A stretch of DNA of 64,000 nucleotides from Micromonospora sp. NBC_00421 (GCF_036017915.1 NZ_CP107929.1:1364001-1428000), one strand, 5' to 3'; shown: positions 1 to 8,720, counted from the stretch's first letter. Made by a program: numbers and translations. Notes: generated by a model not told the origin, from the letters alone.

Positions 1-720
1 CGTGGTCACGTGGAAGAACGTGAGGTGGTTGAACCAGACGGTCTCGCCGGTCACCGGATGCTGGTGCACCGCCCGTCGGCGGGCCGTCGTGCGCAGGCCG
101 GTGCGCCCGATCCACCGGACCTCCACACCGCTCGCCGCACAGTAGCGTTCGACCTCGGCCCGGTCGGTGGTGTTGAACGCCTGTTGCCACGGCACGCCGA
201 AGCCCTCGGTGAAGTTGCGGACCACGGTCCAGCCGCGCCGGGCGAACTCCTCCCGCACGGTCGGGTCGATCGACCGCAGAACCCGACGGGTGTCGGCGAG
301 CGGAGTGGCACCCAGCGTGTCGGGCGGGGTGATGCAGTAGAAGAACAACGTCAACGGCCAGGTCGCCTGGTACGAGTTCTCGTTGTGCAGGAAGATCTCC
401 TCGGTCGGCGGGTAGTCCGTCGACGTGTAGACCTGGCCCGCGATGGTGCTGCGTGGTGACGACCGCTCGGCATAGGACAGCGGTGCGCCGGACACCGCCC
501 GGACGACCCGCTCGAACCCGCTGACCCCGCCGACGTCGAAGCCGCGCAGCAGGACCGCGCCGTGGGTACGCAGCTGCCGACGGACCGAATCCCGGACCCC
601 GGCGAGATGACTCGCGGCCGGCACGCCGTCGGTGGGCGCGGTCAGCACGCCGGGCAGTGCCGACTCGTCGCCGGTCACCGAGGGCGTGAGCTTGGTGGAT
701 GTGATCTCGCTGGTGGTCAA
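1..720 (-). CDS. TauD/TfdA-family Fe(II)/2-oxoglutarate dioxygenase (partial, 3' end off the window)
   Basis: Only the first 240 codons are visible; the gene runs off the left edge. The protein resembles non-haem Fe(II)/2-oxoglutarate dioxygenases of the TauD/TfdA (SyrP or clavaminate synthase) group. It has AVLLRGFDV at about residues 55-63 and FLHNENSY, where His112 and Glu114 would be the first two iron ligands of the HxE...H triad; the distal His is not identified in the visible part. The start is TTG at 720, chosen because AAGGGAG lies 8 nt upstream and the TTG overlaps the TGA of the upstream condensation gene (TTGA), a sign of translational coupling. In an NRPS setting such enzymes usually hydroxylate a carrier-bound or free amino acid. 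That role here is inferred; the fold call is fairly secure. Confidence 0.8.
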   Translation of the reverse strand, partial: MTTSEITSTKLTPSVTGDESALPGVLTAPTDGVPAASHLAGVRDSVRRQLRTHGAVLLRGFDVGGVSGFERVVRAVSGAPLSYAERSSPRSTIAGQVYTSTDYPPTEEIFLHNENSYQATWPLTLFFYCITPPDTLGATPLADTRRVLRSIDPTVREEFARRGWTVVRNFTEGFGVPWQQAFNTTDRAEVERYCAASGVEVRWIGRTGLRTTARRRAVHQHPVTGETVWFNHLTFFHVTT

Positions 721-2480
721 CGGTCGACTCCCTTTCGGCCGGATCCCTGGCAACACACGTCGGTCCATGCGGCCGGGTCGTCGGGGTCATCCGGGATGCG
801 TTCACAGATGACGTAGTGCTGTGGCGCCATTGCCGTCGGATACGCGCTCAGCGCCGCCATGCACGCGGCGTGGGCATCTTCAGGTGTGCGTACGGCCTCG
901 GTCCGGGCCAGACGAGCGGCCAACGGCACACCGTGCACGGCGGTGAAGGCCCTGGCACCGGTGGACGCCAGTGCGTCGCCGAGCAGCCGTTGCACCTCGG
1001 TCACCTCGACCCAGCAGCCGTCCACGAACAGCCAGCCCGGCCCCCGCTGTACCGGGTCGAGCGGGATCGCGCCACGGATCCCCCGGGCGTCGAGGTCACC
1101 GGAAGCCGCCGTGATCAACAGGTTCTCGACCGCCAGGAGCAACGCTTCGGTCTCGTCGGCGGAGATGCGGCAGGTGTCGCTGCTCCAACAGCCGAGACGC
1201 AACTGTCCGTCGGTCCCGTAGAGATCGAACCGGATCAGCGTGGTCCCGACGGGCATCGGCTGCCGCCGGAGCTGCGTCGCGCGTCGCGCGGCGTCCAGTT
1301 CACCAGGTGCGGGTGCGGGTGCCGTGGCCCTGCCTGCTGCCGGACCTGACTCGATGACAAGGTTGTTGAACAGCGGTTCGCAGTCGAACACGATGCCGCG
1401 CTCGTGCTCGATCCGGCCGGCGACGGCACGCTGCCGGTCCACGTCGTACCGGCCGTGCCTGCTCGCGTCGACCACCGCGGCCCACGCCTGACGGACCAGC
1501 CGGTCGAGGGTGGTGTCACCGATCGTGAGCGTGATCAACGCGAGCTGTGCGAGGCTGCCGACGTGCTGCCGGAGGTACGGCTCGAAGCGGTTGGCGGACA
1601 GGGTGGGCAGCACGAGCTCCCGGCTGCCGGTCCGGTGCGAGAGCACCGCGCCGATCGCCGCCAGCACGACGCTGGCGCGACTCGTCCTGGTGCGCGCCGT
1701 CACCGCTCGCAACGCCATCCCGGCCGCGGCGGAGGTCATCTCGACGGCTACCGATCCGTCGCCCGCCGCGCCCCGTGGGACCGGGTACAGACACTGCGGC
1801 ATGCGGGACAGCCGGTCGCGCCAGTAGTTCAGCACCGTCTCCTCGTGCCGCAGTGCCTTGGGCGTGTTCTCCAGGGCGACCAGGTCCAAGGGCTGGATCG
1901 GTGGTCCACCGGCCGGTCGTGCGGTGCGATCCCGGATCAGGTCCGCGAACTCCCTCTTGACGATCTCCATCGCCTGGTAGTCGACGGCGAGGTGCGAGCA
2001 ACCGATCACCGCGGCCTGCACCACCGGGGCGGAGCCGGTGGACGGGTCACCCGGCAGCACCGCGAGGGCGACCCGGACCGGCAGTTCGTCGATGCGGTAG
2101 GCGCCTGCGGCGCGCAACCGACGGATGAGGTCCCGGGTCAGGCCGGCCCGGTCGACGAGCCGCGGGTCGGCGGCCTCGATCGCGTAGACCTCCACGACGA
2201 GGTCACCGGTGGCGTGCACGAACTGTCGTGGTGCGACGCCGTCGACGTACGTCGTACGCAGTCCCTCGTGCCGTGCGACCAGGGCCGCGAGTGCCTCGGC
2301 GACGTCGTCGACGACGGCTGTGGCCGGAACGTCGAGTTCTCCGGCGACGGCCGCGAAGAACTGCTCCGACTCACCGCGGAGCCACTGCAGGATGTTGTAC
2401 TGGCCGATGTTGAGCGGCCCCTCGGCCGATCGTGTCCCGCTGAACGGCACGGTCACCGATGGCCGGGGGGCCAGGCTCAC
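717..2480 (-). CDS. stand-alone NRPS condensation-domain protein with adenylation-subdomain-like tail
   Basis: The 587-residue protein begins with a condensation-type fold. The acyl-transfer motif HHxxxDG appears as CSHLAVDY (residues 161-168), so the second His (163) and the Asp (167) are kept while the first His and the Gly are changed. After the C domain, the last ~110 residues (from about FVDGCWVEVTEVQRLL to GSGRKGVDR) resemble the mobile C-terminal subdomain of AMP-forming adenylation enzymes, ending in a GKVDR-like A10 motif, although no adenylation core is present. The start is GTG 2480, with GGGAG 6 nt upstream. Longer in-frame starts up to 2708 were rejected because that stretch is low-complexity and Arg/Thr/Pro-rich. 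It probably joins an acyl or aminoacyl group held on one of the cluster's free-standing carrier proteins. Confidence 0.78.
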   Translation of the reverse strand: MSLAPRPSVTVPFSGTRSAEGPLNIGQYNILQWLRGESEQFFAAVAGELDVPATAVVDDVAEALAALVARHEGLRTTYVDGVAPRQFVHATGDLVVEVYAIEAADPRLVDRAGLTRDLIRRLRAAGAYRIDELPVRVALAVLPGDPSTGSAPVVQAAVIGCSHLAVDYQAMEIVKREFADLIRDRTARPAGGPPIQPLDLVALENTPKALRHEETVLNYWRDRLSRMPQCLYPVPRGAAGDGSVAVEMTSAAAGMALRAVTARTRTSRASVVLAAIGAVLSHRTGSRELVLPTLSANRFEPYLRQHVGSLAQLALITLTIGDTTLDRLVRQAWAAVVDASRHGRYDVDRQRAVAGRIEHERGIVFDCEPLFNNLVIESGPAAGRATAPAPAPGELDAARRATQLRRQPMPVGTTLIRFDLYGTDGQLRLGCWSSDTCRISADETEALLLAVENLLITAASGDLDARGIRGAIPLDPVQRGPGWLFVDGCWVEVTEVQRLLGDALASTGARAFTAVHGVPLAARLARTEAVRTPEDAHAACMAALSAYPTAMAPQHYVICERIPDDPDDPAAWTDVCCQGSGRKGVDR

Positions 2481-2834
2481 CGATCGCTCCCGGCGGCGGG
2501 GGCCGCGGGTCCGGGTTGCCTGGCGGGTCGGCGTCGTCCGAGTGCCCGGCACGGCACTATCGACATGCCCTGGTGAAACCATGTGCGCCAGATTATTGAG
2601 CGCCCCGTGCCGGGCAGTAGGGAAGGACCGGCAGCGACTCACGGGTCGGATCGTGTGCGTTGTTCTGCCGGTTGTTCCCTGCGTGCGCCGGGCCGCACCG
2701 GACATCATCGACCTGCGTCCATCAGGCGTGCGGCGGCCGGTCTGCCGCGTGGGTTCACGTCCACTCGGCCGGACCGTCCGACATGTCGTCGACCGCCGGG
2801 CGGATGCCGACGCACTCGATCGTGGGAGGCCCGA
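2481..2834. promoter_or_regulatory. divergent intergenic region between the condensation and adenylation genes
   Basis: These 354 bases separate divergently transcribed biosynthetic genes and should hold both promoters. A small AT-richer patch (AGATTATTGAG near 2590-2600) stands out in otherwise GC-rich DNA. I could not assign a convincing -35/-10 pair. Open frames crossing the region have no recognisable protein content. Confidence 0.4.
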
Positions 2835-4328
2835 ATGACCGTATCGATCCGTCAGCGGATCACCGATATCGCGGCGACGTCAACCGACCAGCCCGCGGTC
2901 GTCGGCTTCGACGAGAACTCCGTCGAGCAGGTACTGACGTGGCGGGAGTTGGCCGAGCGGAGCGGCCGGCGGGCGGACGCACTGGTGGACGCCGCCGCCC
3001 GGGGGACCGGCCCGGGAGTGGTCGCGGTCGAGGCGAACAACACGATCCAGGCGGTGGTAGACATCGTGGCCGTCCTCTCTGCCGAGCTGCCACTGCTGCC
3101 GCTGAACCCGGCCTCGCCCGGACCCGAGCGGGAGAAGCTCCTCGCCTTCATCGGCCGGACCTACGGCCGGGCTCAGCTCATCGCCGCCGCCGCCCCAGCC
3201 GCCGCCCCAGCCGCCGCCCCAGCCGCCGCCCACGAGGCCGCCTCCGACGCCGACGCGGGCCGGTCGGCGTGGTCGCCGGCCCGTCGGATCGGCTACCTGC
3301 TGCCGACCGGGGGCAGCTCCGGCCACCCGAAGATCGCGGTCCGCCCCGGGCCGCTCGGCTACGACCCGCACCAGGTGCCGTTGCCGTTGCGCCGTCGTGC
3401 CGGCTGGCGATCCGGTCAGCGGCAGCTGATCCTCGGCCCCCTGCACCATGCGGCCCCGTTCACCACCCTGCTGGACGGGCTCCTCGACGGCAACACCACC
3501 ATTCTGCCGCCGTACTTCCTACCGGCCTGGACGGTGGAGCTGGTCGAGCGCCACGCGGTGGAGTGGATCCAGCTCACCCCGGCGCACATGCGCACCATCC
3601 TGCTGCTCCTCCAGCCCGACCCGGCGTCCTTCACCAGCGTACGCACGGTGATGCACACAGCCGCGTCGTGCGACTCGTTCACCAAGCAGCGGTGGATCGA
3701 GCTGGTCGGGCCAGAGCACCTGTACGAGGTGTACAGCTCGACCGAGAACATCGGCGGCACCCTGGTGCGTGGGGACGAATGGCAGCAGCGACCCGGAACG
3801 GTGGGTCGCGGGTTCTTCACGAAGATCAGCATCAGGGACGACGCCGGGAACCGGCTCGGCCCGGGACAGACCGGCAAGGTGTTCATGCGCGCCGGCCGGG
3901 TCTCCAGGGGAGACGCGTACCTGGGCAGCCAGGTGCTGGAAACGACCGCCGACGGTTTCGCCAGCGTCGGCGACTTCGGGTGGCTCGACGAGGACGGTTA
4001 CCTGTTCCTCGCCCCCCGACGGCACGACGTGATCAATGTGGGCGGCGAGAAGGTCTATCCCAACGAGGTCGAGGCCCGGTTGCTGGAACACCCCGCGGTG
4101 CTGGACGCCGTGGTGGTGGCGACTGAGGAGCAGGTGCTCGGGTCGACGGTCGGGGCCTACGTAGTCCGCAGGCCGGGAGCCTCGGTCAGCAGCGGTGAGC
4201 TCATGGCGCACTGCCGGGCCGTTCTGGTCAACTACAAGGTGCCTACCCGGGTGACGTTCGTCGATCAGGTACCGCGCTCGTCCGCCGGGAAGCTCGAGCG
4301 GTGGCGGCTGGCCGGCCAGCGGGGTTGA
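2835..4328 (+). CDS. stand-alone AMP-forming adenylating enzyme (acyl/aminoacyl-AMP ligase)
   Basis: This is a 497-residue member of the ANL superfamily. Visible motifs are the phosphate loop LLPTGGSSGHPK (residues ~155-166, equivalent to SGTTGxPK), YEVYSSTEN (A5), GDFGWLDEDGY (A7), RRHDVINVGGEKVYP (hinge A8) and SSAGKLERW with the catalytic lysine at 486 (A10). It would activate a carboxylic acid as acyl-AMP for transfer to a carrier protein or CoA. No carrier domain is fused, but two free-standing carriers lie downstream in the locus. The ATG at 2835 is preceded by GGGAGG. An Ala/Pro tract encoded by a 12-bp tandem repeat sits just before the phosphate loop (residues ~118-132). The substrate cannot be read from the sequence; the motif set fits acyl-CoA-ligase-like enzymes better than classical amino-acid A domains. 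Confidence 0.88.
   Translation: MTVSIRQRITDIAATSTDQPAVVGFDENSVEQVLTWRELAERSGRRADALVDAAARGTGPGVVAVEANNTIQAVVDIVAVLSAELPLLPLNPASPGPEREKLLAFIGRTYGRAQLIAAAAPAAAPAAAPAAAHEAASDADAGRSAWSPARRIGYLLPTGGSSGHPKIAVRPGPLGYDPHQVPLPLRRRAGWRSGQRQLILGPLHHAAPFTTLLDGLLDGNTTILPPYFLPAWTVELVERHAVEWIQLTPAHMRTILLLLQPDPASFTSVRTVMHTAASCDSFTKQRWIELVGPEHLYEVYSSTENIGGTLVRGDEWQQRPGTVGRGFFTKISIRDDAGNRLGPGQTGKVFMRAGRVSRGDAYLGSQVLETTADGFASVGDFGWLDEDGYLFLAPRRHDVINVGGEKVYPNEVEARLLEHPAVLDAVVVATEEQVLGSTVGAYVVRRPGASVSSGELMAHCRAVLVNYKVPTRVTFVDQVPRSSAGKLERWRLAGQRG
3186..3231 (+). repeat. 12-bp in-frame tandem repeat (Ala/Pro tract)
   Basis: Three exact copies of GCCGCCGCCCCA (3186-3197, 3198-3209, 3210-3221) are followed by a 10-bp partial copy. 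They encode a repeated Ala-Ala-Ala-Pro unit inside the adenylating enzyme, just ahead of its phosphate loop. Copy number of such a unit can vary by slippage without breaking the frame. Confidence 0.95.
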
Positions 4329-4344
4329 CGTCGCGGCCCGGTCC

Positions 4345-7314
4345 TCACCTACCTCCGGTCGACTCGTTCCCACCCCGCGCCGGTAGCCGGCCGGCAGCCT
4401 GGCGCAACGCGCCCAGCTCTTCGATGGAACGCGAGTGCCAGGGGTTGTTCTCCTGCATGGCGAAAGCGTTCGCGGCCTGCACGAAGAACTGTTCCGCGGT
4501 ATCGAACTCGCCCCGGCCCAGGTATACCCGGCCGAGCCCGAACAGGGCGTGTGCGTGTACGTTCCGCTCGCGCGTCACCCGGCAGAGCTCGACCGCCTCG
4601 CTGAAATGGATCTCGGCCGCGGTGAACTCGTTCTGCTCCAACATGGCCCTGCCGAGGCCGTTGAGGGCGTAGGACTGGCCGACGCGGTCGTCCTGTGCCC
4701 GCGCCAGATCCAGCGCCGACTGGAAGACCGCCTTGGCGGTCAACGACTGTCCGGAGTCGGCGAAGACCTCACCGAGCCGGTACAACGCCTGTGCCTGGAG
4801 GCGCCGGTTACCGAGCTGTTCGCCCAGGGCGAGCGATTCCTTCGCCAGGGTCTCGGCCTGTGCCGGGGAACCGAGATCCAGATGGCAACGCGCCAGTCCA
4901 CTCAGCACATGGGCCTGTGCGCCCAGGTCACCCACGGTCCGGAACTTCGCCAGGGCCTGCTCGTAACGGAGCACCGCGATGGCGGGCCGGCCCTGGATCC
5001 GGTCCAGGTGAGCAAGGTTGCGCAGCGTCAGTGCCGACCCGGCCTCGTCGCCTGCCGCGTCGAACAACTCCATGGCGTGCAGCAGGTTCTCGCCGTCGTC
5101 CTCGGCGTGTTGGGCGACGCCCAGCGAACCGAGCGACGCCCGCACGGCGGCTTCACCCCGGCGGTTGCCGGCCCTACTGGTGGCCTCCAGCGCGACGGTG
5201 TGCGTCGTACGCCACTCGGCGAACATGCCGCGTCTCTCGTACATGGTGACCGACACGACGGCCAGCTCCCAGCACAACTCGTCCAGCTCCAGCTCCGCCG
5301 CCTGGCGGACCGCCACCTCCAGCGTGATCCGCTCCTCGTCGAACCAGGCCGTCGGATCGCCGAGGAACCGGTCGAACTCGGCACGCGCGCCGGCCCACCG
5401 GGGCGCCGTCCCGTGCAGGACCGCGAAGCGCCCCCCGTAGATCCGTTGATGAGCCTCCTCGGCCAGGGCGAGCAGGGCGCCCAGCGACCGCGTGACCGCC
5501 TCCGTGTACGCCTTCTGGTCGCCCTGCGTCAACCGGTGCTCGGTCGCGAACACCCGTACCAGCTCGTGGAATCGATAGCGGGGTTGGCTGGTGAGCGCGG
5601 AGAGGTGTGCCTCCAGCAGCCGGACGTCCGCGAGCTCGTCGAGGAGCGCCGTCGCCCGCTTCGTGTCGCAGTCCAGCAGGGCCGCCGCGGTCCAGGCGCT
5701 GAACTCGTGGAGTTCCAGTGCGCTGAGGAGCCAGAACAGGGTCTGCGCCGGTGCGGTGAGTGACTCGTACACGTCGGCGAGCAGCGAACGGACCGCGACG
5801 TCGCCGTGGGAGAGCTCGTCCAGCCGGGACCGCTCGTCGCGCAGCCGGTCCACCAGGGTGCCGACCGCCCAGTGCGGGTGTGCGGCCAGTCGGACCGCGG
5901 CGATCCGGACGGCCAGGGGCAGGCCGCCGCACATCCGGGTCAGCTCCGCCGCGGCGTCGGGTGCCGCAGTGACCCGCTGCTCCCCGCAGATCCGACCGAG
6001 CAGGGTCAGGCTCTCGGCGGCCGACATCATGTCGACATCGACGGCGCGAGCGCCCGGGATGCCGGCGAGCCTGCGGCGGCTGGTGATCAGCACCGCCGGA
6101 CCGGGCACGCCGGGGAGCAGATCGGCGATCTGGTCCTCGTTGCCTACATCGTCCAGCACGATCAGCAGCCGCCGGGTCGCCAGCTGGCTGCGTAGCAGGT
6201 TGATCCGCTGACCCCGCGTGCCGGGGATCGCCGCCGGGGCGACGCCGAGTCCGTGCAGGAGGTCGCTGAGTACCGCGTCGGTCGAGCGTGGTTGGGCGGT
6301 GCTCCCGTACAGGCAGGCGTAGAGGCTGCCGTTGACGAATCTGGCGCGTAACAGGTGGGCGACGTGCAGGGCCAGCGAGGTCTTGCCGCAGCCCGGTGCG
6401 CCGGTGATGATCGCGATCGGCACCTGTGTGGTGTCCTCGCTGGTCAGCGTGGCAGTCAACGTGTCGACAAGCGTGGCATGGCCGACGAAGTCCGGCAGAT
6501 CGGCGGGCAACTCCTGCGGCCGGTGCAGGCCCGTGGCGGTCCCGGTACCGCCCTCGTCCACGTCGCCGCTGATGCTGCTGTCCTGGCTGAGGATCGCGCG
6601 TTCCAGTTTGCGCAGGTACTGGCTCGGCTCGATGCCCAGTTCGCCCACCAGGTTGGTGCGGGCCAGACGGTACGTCGCCAGCGCTTCAGCCTGGCGTCCT
6701 GATCGGTAGAGGGCGAGCATCCGGAATCCCCACAGGCGTTCCCGCAGGGGGTGTTCCGTGGTCAGCGCGACCAGTTCCTCGACCAGCTCCCGATGACCGC
6801 CCAGACCCAGACGGATCTCGGCGCGGTCCTCCAGCGCCATGATCCGTCGTTCCTCCAGCCGGTGGGAGGCGATCTCCGCGGCCCGGCCGGGCACTCCGCC
6901 CAACGCCGGGCCGGACCAGATGTCGATCGCACGGTCCAGGTGGGCCAGCGCTTCGTCCAGCCGTCCGTTGGCCGCGGCGGAGCGACCCTGGGCGAGGGCG
7001 TCGTCGAACACGAGGTAGTCGAGCTGCTGGCGGTCCACCCGGATGGAGTACCCCAGTGGGTTGGTGTCGATGATCTCCGGACTGCCGAGCGCCCGGCGCA
7101 GCGCGGAGATGCAGATCTGGATCTGACCGCGCGCGCTGGGCGGCGGGGAAGCGTCCCAGACGGCACCGATCAGCTTCTCGACGGTCACGACATGGTTGGC
7201 GGCCATCAGCAAATTGGCCAGCACTATACGTTGCCGCGGAGAGGTTATCGGCACGGGAGAACCATCGACCACGGCTTCCAATGTTCCAAGAACCCGGAAC
7301 TCGACTCGTACCAT
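4345..7314 (-). CDS. SARP-family regulator with NB-ARC ATPase and TPR domains (AfsR-like)
   Basis: The protein has 989 residues. Residues ~1-95 are an OmpR-type winged-helix DNA-binding domain (VEFRVLGTLEAVVDG, TSPRQRIVLANLLM). Residues ~97-245 are a bacterial transcriptional activation domain (HPLRERLWGFRMLALYRSGR region). An NB-ARC ATPase follows, with Walker A GAPGCGKTS at ~303-311 and LLIVLDDV as Walker B. The C-terminal third (~700-960) is TPR repeats. This is the AfsR/SARP layout of pathway-specific activators, and its place inside the NRPS-like cluster suggests it controls that cluster. The start at 7314 (MVRVEFRVLG) matches where SARP homology begins. No clear ribosome-binding site is visible there, so an upstream start (frame open to 7386) is possible. 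Its 3' end nearly abuts the convergent adenylating gene (16 bp apart). Confidence 0.9.
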   Translation of the reverse strand: MVRVEFRVLGTLEAVVDGSPVPITSPRQRIVLANLLMAANHVVTVEKLIGAVWDASPPPSARGQIQICISALRRALGSPEIIDTNPLGYSIRVDRQQLDYLVFDDALAQGRSAAANGRLDEALAHLDRAIDIWSGPALGGVPGRAAEIASHRLEERRIMALEDRAEIRLGLGGHRELVEELVALTTEHPLRERLWGFRMLALYRSGRQAEALATYRLARTNLVGELGIEPSQYLRKLERAILSQDSSISGDVDEGGTGTATGLHRPQELPADLPDFVGHATLVDTLTATLTSEDTTQVPIAIITGAPGCGKTSLALHVAHLLRARFVNGSLYACLYGSTAQPRSTDAVLSDLLHGLGVAPAAIPGTRGQRINLLRSQLATRRLLIVLDDVGNEDQIADLLPGVPGPAVLITSRRRLAGIPGARAVDVDMMSAAESLTLLGRICGEQRVTAAPDAAAELTRMCGGLPLAVRIAAVRLAAHPHWAVGTLVDRLRDERSRLDELSHGDVAVRSLLADVYESLTAPAQTLFWLLSALELHEFSAWTAAALLDCDTKRATALLDELADVRLLEAHLSALTSQPRYRFHELVRVFATEHRLTQGDQKAYTEAVTRSLGALLALAEEAHQRIYGGRFAVLHGTAPRWAGARAEFDRFLGDPTAWFDEERITLEVAVRQAAELELDELCWELAVVSVTMYERRGMFAEWRTTHTVALEATSRAGNRRGEAAVRASLGSLGVAQHAEDDGENLLHAMELFDAAGDEAGSALTLRNLAHLDRIQGRPAIAVLRYEQALAKFRTVGDLGAQAHVLSGLARCHLDLGSPAQAETLAKESLALGEQLGNRRLQAQALYRLGEVFADSGQSLTAKAVFQSALDLARAQDDRVGQSYALNGLGRAMLEQNEFTAAEIHFSEAVELCRVTRERNVHAHALFGLGRVYLGRGEFDTAEQFFVQAANAFAMQENNPWHSRSIEELGALRQAAGRLPARGGNESTGGR

Positions 7315-7620
7315 GTCGGCAGCATACGGGATCGTCTGAACGACGAGCGTCAATCCCATTTTGCCCGGCCGTCGTGCGCTTGGCAAGCGGGCGGGCCTGG
7401 GTGGTACGCCGAGCCGGCCGCCGGGGGTAGCCTCAATTCTTCATGCTGCGGTGTGACGGGATATGAATGCTGTTAATGCTGCAGCATACGGGCGAAATCT
7501 CGGTATATTGTCTTGAATGGTTTGGTGTCGCTCGATGTCGTGAGGTTCCGGCATGTCGTGAGGTTCCGGCATGATCGTTTTGTCCCGCCCGAGGTGCGGC
7601 CCCGAGCCCCGGACCGCCGG
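7315..7620. promoter_or_regulatory. intergenic region upstream of the SARP gene with repeats and a palindrome
   Basis: These 306 bases lie between the carrier-protein stop and the SARP start, both on the minus strand. Several structures are visible: ATGCTG at 7443, 7467 and 7476; the perfect palindrome ATGCTGCAGCAT (7476-7487); a 12-bp direct repeat GCAGCATACGGG at 7319-7330 and 7481-7492; and an 18-bp tandem duplication at 7535-7570. The region is AT-richer than its surroundings. It probably contains the SARP promoter and regulator-binding sites; the exact promoter is not assigned. Confidence 0.5.
7535..7570. repeat. 18-bp perfect tandem duplication
   Basis: ATGTCGTGAGGTTCCGGC occurs twice back to back (7535-7552 and 7553-7570), and a further ATG follows. 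It lies in the non-coding stretch between the carrier-protein gene and the SARP gene. Its function is unknown. Confidence 0.95.
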
Positions 7621-7929
7621 TCACCTGCGCCTGATCGGTGCGTCCGGTGTGGAGACGGGATAGCCGGGCAGAGCCGAGGCCAGGGTCGCGACGGTCGGCC
7701 AGTCGAACAGGGCGCGTTCCGGCAGGTCCCGGCCCAGCGCGACGCTCAACCTGGCCACCGCCTGCGTCGCGAGCACCGAATGGCCGCCGAGGTCGAAGAA
7801 GTTGTCGTGCCGTCCCACCTCGTCGAGGTTCAGTACCTCGGCCCACACTTCGGCGATGGCCCGCTCCGTGGCGGTGCTCGGCACGTCCTCCTCGGCGAGC
7901 GATGACTGTGCGTAGCTGATCTCGTTCAT
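7621..7929 (-). CDS. free-standing peptidyl/acyl carrier protein
   Basis: This 102-residue protein consists almost entirely of a phosphopantetheine-binding carrier domain. The motif NFFDLGGHS places the 4'-phosphopantetheine serine at residue 51, with TERAIAEVWAEVL before it and LFDWPTVATLAS after it, as in NRPS PCP domains. It would hold the acyl or aminoacyl intermediate made by a free-standing adenylating enzyme and present it to the condensation protein. The ATG at 7929 is preceded by an AGGGGGTA ribosome-binding site. The gene is divergent from the other carrier gene at 8187 and lies upstream of the SARP gene on the same strand, about 300 bp away. Confidence 0.92.
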   Translation of the reverse strand: MNEISYAQSSLAEEDVPSTATERAIAEVWAEVLNLDEVGRHDNFFDLGGHSVLATQAVARLSVALGRDLPERALFDWPTVATLASALPGYPVSTPDAPIRRR

Positions 7930-8186
7930 CGTGCACTACCCCCTGGGTCGACGACAATGTGATGTCGAATAGCGGTCGGTCGCAGTCTCGCCACCCGTCG
8001 GCGTGAATTGTGGTCCGATTCGACAGGGTTAGGCAAGGGGCGGCGGCAAGAAGCAACGGCGGTCGGCCTCTTCCGGAATTTCTGCCGATGTTTCTCTGCG
8101 GCCACCCGGCTTTCCGTGAAACATTGGCGATTGTTGTCGATCCGTGCCGACGGCTCGGACTGCCGCCGTTACTGAAGGAGCGGTTG

Positions 8187-8720
8187 ATGGTTGGCTTGAC
8201 GGAGCTCGCATCCACCCTGCGGGGGCATTCGGCCGTGCGTGACGCACGGGCGACGACGATTCGCCACGATGATCGGGACGCCACGATCGGCGTGGTCGAG
8301 TTCTCCCAGTACGTGAGTGGGCCGGAGCTTCGCAGCTATGTGTGGGACCGGCTCGGTGCGAACTGCGGACTGGACGGCGTGCTGCTCGTCGACGCCATGC
8401 CGCTCGCCGGTGACGCGCTCGACACCGAGTACGTCCGGTCCGCCGTCGTCGCCGGCACGTGCACCCTGTCCGAAGGGCCGGCCGACGGCATCGAGGAACG
8501 GCTCCTGTCGATCTGGAGGAGCACCATGAACCTCAGGTGGATCGGCGTGCACGACGACTTCCTGGACCTCGGCGGCGACTCGATGGTGGCGGTCGAGATC
8601 CTCGCGAAGATCGAAGACGATTTCGGCCAGGCGCTTGACGTCTACGACTTCATGAGCACCTACAGCATCCGCGGCGTCGCCGGCCTGCTGCGTGAGCCCC
8701 GGGCGCTGCAACGGCAGTGA
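8187..8720 (+). CDS. carrier protein with N-terminal adenylation-subdomain-like segment
   Basis: The 177-residue protein has two parts. Residues ~3-85 (LRGHSAVRDARATT, GPELRSYVWDRLG, VLLVDAMPLAGDALDTE) follow the pattern of the small C-terminal subdomain of adenylation enzymes (leaflet, LRxxLxxRLP, LP motif), but the final catalytic-lysine motif is degenerate. Residues ~100-170 are a carrier domain with FLDLGGDS, serine 132 being the phosphopantetheine site. The ATG at 8187 was chosen because GAAGGAG lies 6 nt upstream; the frame stays open to 8010 but has no earlier site as good. It may be a remnant of an A-PCP module or a docking adaptor for the free-standing adenylating enzyme; the sequence does not say which. 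Confidence 0.82.
   Translation: MVGLTELASTLRGHSAVRDARATTIRHDDRDATIGVVEFSQYVSGPELRSYVWDRLGANCGLDGVLLVDAMPLAGDALDTEYVRSAVVAGTCTLSEGPADGIEERLLSIWRSTMNLRWIGVHDDFLDLGGDSMVAVEILAKIEDDFGQALDVYDFMSTYSIRGVAGLLREPRALQRQ

Noticed and set aside
717..2708. Longer start (2708) for the condensation protein
   Set aside because: The extra 76 residues are low-complexity, while GTG 2480 has a good ribosome-binding site at correct spacing.
7443..7481. ATGCTG units as a canonical SARP-binding array
   Set aside because: The spacings (24 and 9 bp) do not match the 11- or 22-bp period expected for SARP heptamers, so they are reported only as repeats.
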